This document shows positions 1 to 4,989 of a stretch of DNA of 5,225 bases, piece after piece (the stretch's first letter is position 1; every line of letters starts with the position of its first letter). The translations under genes and the position numbers were made by a program. Source of the stretch: Firm-04 sp045628085 (GTDB lineage: Bacteria > Bacillota > Clostridia > Oscillospirales > Ruminococcaceae). The notes under the pieces are model-generated. The model was not told where the DNA came from. It made no database searches and saw only the letters and a list, made by a program, of their open reading frames with translations. The stretch covers positions 1 to 5,225 of the forward strand of contig JAZQOZ010000166.1 of NCBI GenBank assembly GCA_045628085.1, in the 5' to 3' direction.

Positions 1-172
1 TCAGAATCATCTGCGCATCATCAATAGAAACTATATTGTCGCCGCTGACATCTGCCGCCTTGAACTGCTCCGCAGTCAGCGTACTTTCCATGCCTGCCAT
101 GATATCGACATATGCGTTCAGAGCCAACTGCGCATCCTCAACGCTGACTTCACCGTCACCGTTCAGATCGCC
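1..172 (-). other. Dockerin domain coding segment, DDAQ subtype (partial)
   Basis: It encodes GDLNGDGEVSVEDAQ, a ~27-residue linker helix, then AADVSGDNIVSIDDAQMIL. These are two F-hand loops in the D-x-N-x-D-G-x-x-S-x-x-D pattern, each followed by DAQ and a helix, as in Ruminococcus dockerins. The C-terminal helix lies outside the window. The subtype matches the broken tail at 4426-4513 and differs from the dockerin relic at 4836-4989. Confidence 0.88.
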
Positions 173-1351
173 GAACAGCCGATCTTCGCCAACCGCTTCA
201 AACGGGATATTTTTTTTCTTTGCATAGGTTTCTGCATATGAGCCGGAATAGCCTTTCAGGGTGATCTCATTGCAAAATTGGAATGCATCATTATCGATCT
301 TTGTCACGCTTTTCGGAATGAAAAGGGAAGTCAGGCTCGAACAATTCGAAAAAGCAGCAGAGCCGATGCTTGTCACACTGTCCGGTATATTGATCTTGTT
401 CAGTTTTTCACAGCCGCCGAATACACATTCCCCAAGACTTGTGATGTCGTTCGGCAAATTGACCGTGCACAGGTTGTCACAGGAACAGAATGCATATTCT
501 CCGATGCTCGTGACACCGTCCGGAATCGTGATCTCAGTCAGGCTGTCGCATTCCCAGAATGCACGATCGCCGATGCTTTTCACGCTGTCCGGCAGGGTGA
601 CGGAAGTCAGCTTTTTGCAGTTCCGGAATGTCATGTATCCGATCGTTTCTGCGCCGTTCGGGATGCTGATGGAAGTCAGGCTCCGGCAGCCATCAAATGC
701 ATATTTGCCGATGCTTTTCACGCTGTCCGGAATAGTGATCTCTGTCAGGTTTGAACATCCGGAAAATGCAGAGTCTTCTATGCCGGTCACGCTGTCCGGG
801 ATCGTGACAGAGGTCAGTCCGAAGCAGCCTTCAAACACACGGTTTTCGATACAGGGCACACCGTCCGGTATCGTGACAGAAGTCAGATTATAGCAATAAC
901 CAAACGCACGGGCACCGATACTTGTTACGCTGTCCGGAATGGTGACTGCGGTCAGGCTCCGGCAGTCATTAAATGCACCGCTGCCGATGCTTTTCAAGCT
1001 GTCCGGTATGGTGACTGCGGTCATTTTTTCGCAGAACATAAATACATTGTTTCCGATGCTCGTCACACCGTCCGCAATGACAACGGACTTGATCACCGTC
1101 TGCAATGCAGCAAACGGCGACGATGCTTCCTGATAATCGTACATATCGCCTTTTCCGGATATCGTCAGTACACCGTTTTCATCGAGCGTCCAAGAGACAC
1201 TGTCGCCGCATTTGCCGCTTGTTGCAGTTTCATCTTCTGCTTCTGCTGTCAGCATCGGGCAAAAATGTTCTGCTGTGTTCAGCGGTATTGCACTGCACAT
1301 CAGGAACGCAGAAGTTAAAAATGCTGTATATAATTTCAAATGTTTTTTCAT
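1..1351 (-). CDS. BspA-like leucine-rich repeat protein with C-terminal dockerin (3' end cut by window)
   Basis: Secreted surface or cellulosome-associated protein; 450 codons are visible and no stop is reached. The ATG at 1349-1351 follows GGAGGA (1359-1364) at 7 nt spacing. Residues 1-36 are a signal peptide (MKKHLKLYTA, then a hydrophobic stretch). Residues 45-73 are a preamble (SGKCGDSVSWTLDENGVLTI) common at the start of BspA-like repeat proteins. Residues ~87-362 are twelve 23-residue LRR_5 repeats with consensus LTSVTIPDSVTSIGxxAFxxC. Residues 363-390 form a cap. Residues 394-450 are a type I-like dockerin with two F-hand calcium loops: D395/N397/D399/S403/D406 and D434/S436/D438/S442/D445. 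By family knowledge the dockerin binds a cohesin on a scaffoldin or the cell wall, and BspA repeats are binding rather than catalytic modules. The ligand is unknown. Probably only about 25-30 residues are missing, judging from the related tail at 4426-4513. It is transcribed alone, divergently from the ABC operon. Confidence 0.93.
   Translation of the reverse strand, partial: MKKHLKLYTAFLTSAFLMCSAIPLNTAEHFCPMLTAEAEDETATSGKCGDSVSWTLDENGVLTISGKGDMYDYQEASSPFAALQTVIKSVVIADGVTSIGNNVFMFCEKMTAVTIPDSLKSIGSGAFNDCRSLTAVTIPDSVTSIGARAFGYCYNLTSVTIPDGVPCIENRVFEGCFGLTSVTIPDSVTGIEDSAFSGCSNLTEITIPDSVKSIGKYAFDGCRSLTSISIPNGAETIGYMTFRNCKKLTSVTLPDSVKSIGDRAFWECDSLTEITIPDGVTSIGEYAFCSCDNLCTVNLPNDITSLGECVFGGCEKLNKINIPDSVTSIGSAAFSNCSSLTSLFIPKSVTKIDNDAFQFCNEITLKGYSGSYAETYAKKKNIPFEAVGEDRLFGDLNGDGEVSVEDAQLALNAYVDIMAGMESTLTAEQFKAADVSGDNIVSIDDAQMIL
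266..1096 (-). repeat. Tandem array of twelve 69-bp leucine-rich repeat units
   Basis: Twelve in-frame 23-codon units lie inside the minus-strand gene, each roughly LTxVTIPDSVxSIGxxAFxxC. The first and last units are the most divergent (VVIADGVTSIG and LFIPKSVTKID). At DNA level the block CTGTCCGG near each IPDS codon run recurs through the array, so it is a candidate for slippage or unequal recombination. The Cys closing each unit (FxxC) is present in all twelve. Confidence 0.9.
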
Positions 1352-1378
1352 GATATAGTCCTCCGTCAAATTCATTTG

Positions 1379-1392
1379 CAGATTATTCTGCT
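1379..1392 (-). other. Small inverted repeat in the LRR-dockerin 5' leader
   Basis: Perfect 5-bp stem GCAGA/TCTGC with a 4-nt loop, placed right after the expected transcription start of the leftward promoter. It could form a weak 5' mRNA hairpin or be an operator. It is short enough to arise by chance. Confidence 0.35.
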
Positions 1393-1397
1393 CCCCC

Positions 1398-1426
1398 ATT
1401 ATAACAAATACAGAATCAAAAGTCAA
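1398..1426 (-). promoter_or_regulatory. Sigma-A promoter of the LRR-dockerin gene
   Basis: On the minus strand, the -35 box TTGACT (1421-1426) and a perfect -10 box TATAAT (1398-1403) are separated by exactly 17 bp. TG one base upstream of the -10 makes it an extended -10 promoter. Transcription should start near 1391, giving a leader of about 40 nt to the ATG at 1351. Confidence 0.85.
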
Positions 1427-1453
1427 TCAATCTGTTATATATAGATTTAGCAC

Positions 1454-1482
1454 TTGCAATTCAATCAAAAAAGTGGTAGAAT
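1454..1482 (+). promoter_or_regulatory. Sigma-A promoter of the ABC transporter-grpB operon
   Basis: The -35 box TTGCAA (1454-1459, 4 of 6 consensus) and -10 box TAGAAT (1477-1482, 5 of 6) are separated by 17 bp, with an extended TG at 1474-1475. Predicted transcription start is about 1488-1490. The two divergent -35 boxes are only 27 bp apart, so a protein bound between them could affect both directions. Confidence 0.75.
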
Positions 1483-1484
1483 AG

Positions 1485-1515
1485 GTATTGCTGAACGAGA
1501 ATGATTCAGCAATAC
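1485..1515. promoter_or_regulatory. Perfect 11-bp inverted repeat over the operon start site (operator or 5' hairpin)
   Basis: GTATTGCTGAA (1485-1495) and TTCAGCAATAC (1505-1515) are exact reverse complements separated by 9 nt. The dyad begins 2 bp after the -10 box and covers the expected transcription start. Half-site centres are 20 bp apart, about two helical turns, which suits a dimeric repressor. Transcribed only in part if the start is near 1489, it would give a shorter hairpin just before the ribosome binding site at 1521-1528. No regulator gene is present in the window. Confidence 0.7.
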
Positions 1516-1518
1516 GAT

Positions 1519-2535
1519 ATGGAAGAGGTAATTATTATCAAACGAATCATTGCAGTTTGTCTGTTGTTCCTGACTGCCGCACTGGCAGCAGGCTGCACAA
1601 GCGCACAGGAACAGGAAAGCAGTATGTCAGACAATACCGCTGCGGCTGTACGGCTTGGCGGTCTGAAAGGCCCGACATCTATCGGAATGGTAAAACTTTT
1701 GGATGATGCTGAACAAAAACAGACCGAAAATAGTTATACATTTACAATGGCAGGCTCTGCAGATGAACTCACGCCCAAACTGCTGAAAGGTGAACTGGAT
1801 ATTCTGGCAGTTCCTGCAAACCTTGCATCTGTCCTTTACAACAATTCAGACGGTGCTGTTCAGGTGATTGCAGTCAATACGCTGGGTGTGCTTTCCATTG
1901 CTGAAAAAGGCGGAAATGATATAAATAGTATTGCCGATTTGAAAGGAAAAAAGCTCCTTGCTTCCGGAAAAGGCTCTACACCGGAATATGCGCTCGACTA
2001 TCTGCTGAAAGAAAACGGCATTGATACAGAACAGGATGTCGAGATCGAATGGAAAAGCGAACCTTCCGAGATCGTTGCAGAAATGGCAGCATCGGAATAC
2101 ACAGTCGCAATGCTGCCGCAGCCGTATGCAGCAGTCGCAGCCGGTCAGTTTGATGATCTGCATTTTGCGCTTGATTTGACAGAAGAATGGGATGCTCTGG
2201 ATAATGACAGCAGATTGATTACGGCTGTACTCGCTGTGCGAAAAGAATTCGCAGAACAGAATGCAGATGCAATTCAGCAGTTTTTAGCAGAATACAAACA
2301 GTCAACCGATTATGTCAATCAGAATCCGGCAGATGCATCTTTGCTTGTCGAGAAATATGATATAGTCAAAGCAGCCATTGCGGAAAAAGCGATCCCGAAC
2401 TGCAATATCGTATGCATCACAGGCAATGAAATGCAGGAATCGCTTGACGGTTATCTCCATATTCTCTATGATATGAACAGCAAATCCGTCGGCGGAAAGG
2501 TACCTGATGAACAATTCTACCGCATCTATGAATAA
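1519..2535 (+). CDS. ABC transporter substrate-binding lipoprotein (TauA/SsuA/NMT1-THI5-like)
   Basis: Extracytoplasmic solute receptor of a TauABC/SsuABC-class importer, tethered to the outer face of the membrane by a lipid. From the ATG at 1519 it is 338 aa. The signal peptide KRIIAVCLLFLTAALAAGC ends at the lipidated Cys encoded at 1594-1596. The mature part shows family marks: LGGLKGPTSIGMVKLLDD near the N-terminus, then GELDILAVPANLASVLYNN, NTLGVLSIAE, LKGKKLLASGKGSTPEYALD and AMLPQPYAAVA, as in clostridial NMT1/THI5-like binding proteins. The substrate is unknown. The start is uncertain: ATG 1501 lies in the dyad loop about 12 nt from the predicted transcript start, and ATG 1519 lacks an upstream Shine-Dalgarno and gives an odd acidic leader. 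The only good ribosome site, GGAAGAGG (1521-1528), points to ATT 1534 or ATC 1537, which would give the textbook leader MKRIIAV. First gene of the operon. Confidence 0.9.
   Translation: MEEVIIIKRIIAVCLLFLTAALAAGCTSAQEQESSMSDNTAAAVRLGGLKGPTSIGMVKLLDDAEQKQTENSYTFTMAGSADELTPKLLKGELDILAVPANLASVLYNNSDGAVQVIAVNTLGVLSIAEKGGNDINSIADLKGKKLLASGKGSTPEYALDYLLKENGIDTEQDVEIEWKSEPSEIVAEMAASEYTVAMLPQPYAAVAAGQFDDLHFALDLTEEWDALDNDSRLITAVLAVRKEFAEQNADAIQQFLAEYKQSTDYVNQNPADASLLVEKYDIVKAAIAEKAIPNCNIVCITGNEMQESLDGYLHILYDMNSKSVGGKVPDEQFYRIYE
1521..1528 (+). promoter_or_regulatory. Ribosome binding site that disputes the lipoprotein start
   Basis: GGAAGAGG lies inside any reading frame begun at ATG 1501 or 1519. 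Its spacing suits initiation at ATT 1534 (5 nt) or ATC 1537 (8 nt), and there is no ATG, GTG or TTG in frame there. Translation from ATC 1537 gives a standard lipoprotein signal peptide. Confidence 0.5.
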
Positions 2536-3280
2536 GAATATTCGATTATGGAAAGGATTGTCGGCGGTTTTGGCATTGATCGTGTGGCAGATCCTTGCCA
2601 TAAATGTCGGAACGGATATGCTGCTTGCATCGCCTTTGGATGTTGTCGTGCGGCTGACTTCTATCTGGAAAGAACCGGATTTCCGGTCGGCAGTATTTTT
2701 TTCGTTCGGCAGGATATCCGCTGGATTTCTGACTGCATTTGCAGTCGGTGCTGTGCTTGGGATTCTGGCAGGCAGACTGAAATTGCTGGAATATTTCCTT
2801 TGGCCGTATGTCACGGTCATTAAAACCGTTCCGATCGCATCTTTTATTATACTTTGTCTGCTCTGGCTGAATTTCAATCAGCTTACGATACTGATCGCAT
2901 TTCTGATCGCATTTCCCGTTGTGTATACAAATGTATTGCAGGGTATCCGAAATACGGATATCAAAATGCGTGAGCTTGCAAAGCTGTACCGGATTCCGTG
3001 GCAACGGCAGCTTTTGTTTATTTATTTGCCGTCTGTCAAGCCATATTTGCTGTCTGCCTGCAGTGTTTCCGTCGGCATGGCATGGAAAGCCGGCATTGCT
3101 GCGGAGATCATCGGACTGGTAGACGGTTCGATCGGTGAAATGCTGTATCAGGCAAAGGTCTATTTTCAGAATGCCGATCTGCTTTGCTGGACGATCATCA
3201 TTATTCTTTTGAGTGTTGTTTCGGAAAAACTTTTCGTGCTGCTGGTGAAAACGGTTTTCAGAGGGGTGGAACGGCTTTGA
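2507..3280 (+). CDS. ABC transporter permease (TauC/SsuC-like, BPD_transp_1)
   Basis: Membrane channel subunit, 257 aa, the usual size for this family. Hydrophobic segments lie near residues 14-34, 68-88, 98-120, 122-141, 183-204 and 226-247, consistent with six membrane spans. The cytoplasmic coupling loop that contacts the ATPase is at about 155-175 (RELAKLYRIPWQRQLLFIYLP). It is a divergent EAA motif: the Glu and Ala are kept, and Tyr/Arg sit near the usual Gly. MAWKAGIAAEIIG (191-203) is typical of TauC/SsuC permeases. The start ATG 2507 is preceded by GGAAAGG (2494-2500) at 6 nt and overlaps the lipoprotein end by 29 nt, suggesting translational coupling. A later ATG (2528) has no ribosome site. 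It is followed directly by the ATPase. Confidence 0.93.
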   Translation: MNNSTASMNKNIRLWKGLSAVLALIVWQILAINVGTDMLLASPLDVVVRLTSIWKEPDFRSAVFFSFGRISAGFLTAFAVGAVLGILAGRLKLLEYFLWPYVTVIKTVPIASFIILCLLWLNFNQLTILIAFLIAFPVVYTNVLQGIRNTDIKMRELAKLYRIPWQRQLLFIYLPSVKPYLLSACSVSVGMAWKAGIAAEIIGLVDGSIGEMLYQAKVYFQNADLLCWTIIIILLSVVSEKLFVLLVKTVFRGVERL

Positions 3281-3858
3281 ATGATATTGTTCTTGAAAAC
3301 GTCAGTAAAACCTTCGATGACCAGATCGTATGGGATAAACTCTCATATACATTTCGCGCAGGAGAAATCTACTGCATAGAGGGTTCATCGGGACGAGGGA
3401 AGACCACACTTCTGCAAATGATCGCTGGGCTTATTCCACCGGACAGCGGCACGATCACAGGCGTACCGCAGCGGCTTGCCTTTGTTTTTCAGGAAGACCG
3501 TCTTTGTGAGGATTTTTCTGCACGCAGCAATATCAGGCTGGTCTGCGGCAATTCCAAATCTAAAGAGGAAATCGCTGCACATCTGGAAGAATTAAAACTG
3601 GATACATCATCGAAAAAGCCTGTTCGGACATTCAGCGGCGGTATGAAACGGCGTGTTTCGATTGCAAGAGCAATCTGCTATGATGCGGATTGTATTCTTC
3701 TGGACGAACCGTTTCAGGGCTTGGATGCAGAATTGAAGCATACCGTCATGGACTATGTACTGCGGCACACAAAAGGAAAAACCGTTCTCTGTGTCACCCA
3801 TGATGCATCAGAGGCGGAATATCTCGGCGGTATCCGAATTGCATTTCCGCAGAAATAA
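3277..3858 (+). CDS. ABC transporter ATP-binding protein (TauB/SsuB-like), TTG start
   Basis: Cytoplasmic ATPase that powers the importer, 193 aa. All catalytic motifs are present: Walker A GSSGRGKTT (36-44), Q-loop FQEDRL (71-76), signature FSGGMKRR (119-126), Walker B ILLDEP (140-145), D-loop GLD (148-150) and H-loop VTHD with His175. The TTG at 3277 is chosen because GAGGGGTGG (3260-3268) sits 8 nt upstream and the protein then begins NDIVLENVSKTF, the normal first strand. An upstream ATG at 3184 would add 31 residues lying inside the permease gene and unlike any ABC N-terminus. The start overlaps the permease stop (TTGA). It is short for the family (about 240-260 aa is usual): the region between Q-loop and signature is compact and it stops soon after the H-loop. 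M replaces the common Q in LSGGQ, which is frequent in this subfamily. Confidence 0.93.
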   Translation: MNDIVLENVSKTFDDQIVWDKLSYTFRAGEIYCIEGSSGRGKTTLLQMIAGLIPPDSGTITGVPQRLAFVFQEDRLCEDFSARSNIRLVCGNSKSKEEIAAHLEELKLDTSSKKPVRTFSGGMKRRVSIARAICYDADCILLDEPFQGLDAELKHTVMDYVLRHTKGKTVLCVTHDASEAEYLGGIRIAFPQK

Positions 3859-3867
3859 GGAGAAAAT

Positions 3868-4398
3868 ATGTCTGTCGGACTTCAAAGAGGAACAGTCAAA
3901 CTGGAACCGCATCAGGTGGAGTGGGAGCAGTCTGCACAGGAAACGATCCTACAATTAGAACACCTGTTACCGGATATCATCCTAGATGCGCAGCATATCG
4001 GCAGTACATCTGTTCCCGCAATATGGGCAAAACCGATCATTGATATTGTCATCGGTGTCCGTGATTTTACGGCATTGATCGGAATGAACTCGATACTGGA
4101 AAAGCATGGCTTCATTTATCGGGGACAGGATCAGGCGGATCAGCATTTATATGTCTGCGGAACTGACAATATCAGAACGCATCATATTCACGCGGTGATT
4201 TTTATAAGTGAAGCATGGAACAACTATATCAATTTCAGAGATTATCTGAATGCACATCCGCAGGCAGCCGAAGAATACTGCGAACTGAAAAAATCCCTTG
4301 CTGAACAGTATCCCAATAGTCGTGAGCGCTATACCGCACTGAAAAGCGTGTTCATTCATCGGGTATTGGCGGCAGCAAACTATAAACCAAAACCGTGA
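3868..4398 (+). CDS. GrpB family protein (UPF0157, nucleotidyltransferase-like)
   Basis: 176 aa, full length for the family. The ATG follows AAGGAG (3857-3862) at 5 nt and lies 9 nt after the ATPase stop, so it belongs to the operon. Family marks: HIGSTSVPAIWAKPIIDI (43-60), which carries the GS and Asp features of a nucleotidyltransferase-like fold; the His-rich HHIH (105-108); FRDYLNAHPQAAEEY (123-137); and the final YTALKSVFI (155-163). The usual PGL after GSTxVP is PAIW here. In other bacteria GrpB domains occur alone or fused to dephospho-CoA kinase; the substrate is not established. No signal peptide, so cytoplasmic. The link to transport may be functional or just shared transcription. 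Confidence 0.9.
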   Translation: MSVGLQRGTVKLEPHQVEWEQSAQETILQLEHLLPDIILDAQHIGSTSVPAIWAKPIIDIVIGVRDFTALIGMNSILEKHGFIYRGQDQADQHLYVCGTDNIRTHHIHAVIFISEAWNNYINFRDYLNAHPQAAEEYCELKKSLAEQYPNSRERYTALKSVFIHRVLAAANYKPKP

Positions 4399-4418
4399 TG
4401 CGCGGACATCACGGTTTT
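4389..4418. terminator. Bidirectional intrinsic terminator between grpB and the broken dockerin gene
   Basis: AAAACCGTGATG (4389-4400) pairs perfectly with CATCACGGTTTT (4407-4418) around a 6-nt loop. On the plus strand it is followed by CTTGTTTTTATT; on the minus strand the stem's own TTTT and then GGTTTAT supply the U-rich tail. It overlaps the grpB stop codon (4396-4398), so translation and termination are close together. It closes the plus-strand operon and also ends any leftward transcript of the pseudogene. Confidence 0.88.
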
Positions 4419-4425
4419 CTTGTTT

Positions 4426-4816
4426 TTATTCTTTCGGTATTTTCTCCCATGAAGTCGGAGTGCCGGAAAGCGTATTGAGAACATAATAATTCAGGATCAA
4501 CTGCGCATCATCACCAGATACTGCGTTGTTGCCGTTTTGTGTCAGCCATTGCGCCTGTATCGCTGACTGTCATTGTACCTGTTTTATCGACTGTCCATGT
4601 CAGATTATCGCCGATCTTTCCGCTGGCTGGAGATGCTTCTGCGGTTATATTTGTGACTGATTGTTCAGCAGAAAAGTCAGATTCCGCCGCATTCGCCGTG
4701 ATCGGTTCAGAAAACCAGATCGGTACCGGAGACATACTGCACAGCATTACAGCTCCCGTCATGAAAGACACTGCCCGTTTTATCTTCGTATACATCATTG
4801 GAATACTCTTTTTCAA
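4426..4816 (-). pseudogene. Collapsed LRR-dockerin paralogue: signal peptide and preamble joined to a dockerin tail, frameshifted
   Basis: Reading leftward from TTG 4814-4816 (or ATG 4796-4798 or 4793-4795), about 44 residues form a signal peptide (IKRAVSFMTGAVMLCS to ITANAAES). Residues 65-91 then form a preamble, SGKIGDNLTWTVDKTGTMTV, matching SGKCGDSVSWTLDENGVLTI of the gene at 1-1351. Instead of repeats the sequence runs straight into the second half of a dockerin. That frame reads NGNNAVSGDDAQLILNYYV, then SGTPTSWEKIPKE and TAA at 4426-4428. The two halves are one base out of register, and removing one A from the A4 run (4535-4538, T on the plus strand) joins them as ADTNGNNAVS. As written, translation stops at TGA 4511-4513 after 101 residues. 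No leucine-rich repeat remains and no convincing promoter or ribosome site is seen. It could be a small expressed secreted peptide, but a dead remnant is more likely. Confidence 0.82.
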
Positions 4817-4835
4817 TTTAATTCGGATTGTATTG

Positions 4836-4989
4836 TTATTTCAGCAATAATTCCTTCATCAGGCTGAGGTCAGCTGCATTCAGTTGTCAGCTGCTGTCCA
4901 GATCGCCGTTTTCCCAGTTGACGAGCTCCGTATTCGGTATCGTAATCAGCCACTTTTGCAGCAGAACGATATCTGCAATATTGCATTGT
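4836..4989 (-). other. Dockerin domain relic, DLxLMK subtype
   Basis: Two F-hand loops are recognisable: D-V-N-A-D-G-Q-C-N-I-A-D, and D-L-D-S-S-stop-Q-L-N-A-A-D. Their helices are IVLLQKWL and LSLMKELLLK. The LLQKWL, WENGDLD and DLSLMK pattern is a common Ruminococcus dockerin form and is distinct from the DDAQ form at 1-172 and 4426-4513. The stop at loop position 6 would remove the last ~16 residues, including the second helix. Confidence 0.8.

Noticed and set aside
11..23. 13-bp direct repeat CTGCGCATCATCA shared with 4501-4513 as possible recombination or attachment sites
   Set aside because: Both copies encode the same dockerin residues (DDAQ), so the match follows from paralogy. No integrase or insertion element is nearby.
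261..893. Long plus-strand open frame of 210 codons
   Set aside because: It is the antisense of the leucine-rich repeat array. Its own repetitiveness mirrors the 69-bp repeats, it has no ribosome site, and the minus-strand reading has a clear family, promoter and start.
1441..1482. CIRCE-like half-site (TTAGCACTT) near 1447
   Set aside because: Only a partial half-site matches and no second inverted half follows at 9 nt. The neighbouring genes are not chaperones.
1483..1536. TPP or other riboswitch controlling the NMT1/THI5-like transporter
   Set aside because: The leader from the predicted start to the coding region is about 30-50 nt, too short for a TPP aptamer, and no conserved aptamer core is seen.
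2302..3004. Two minus-strand open frames (191 and 152 codons) across the permease
   Set aside because: Shadows of the permease and lipoprotein genes, without recognisable domains or ribosome sites.
3184..3276. Upstream ATG start for the ATPase
   Set aside because: The added residues are the out-of-frame reading of the permease's last transmembrane segment, without ABC similarity. The TTG at 3277 has the ribosome site.
4840..4850. Second copy of the operator half-site (TTCAGCAATA)
   Set aside because: Ten of eleven bases match one arm but there is no inverted partner, and it lies in the dockerin relic's last codons. Likely chance.
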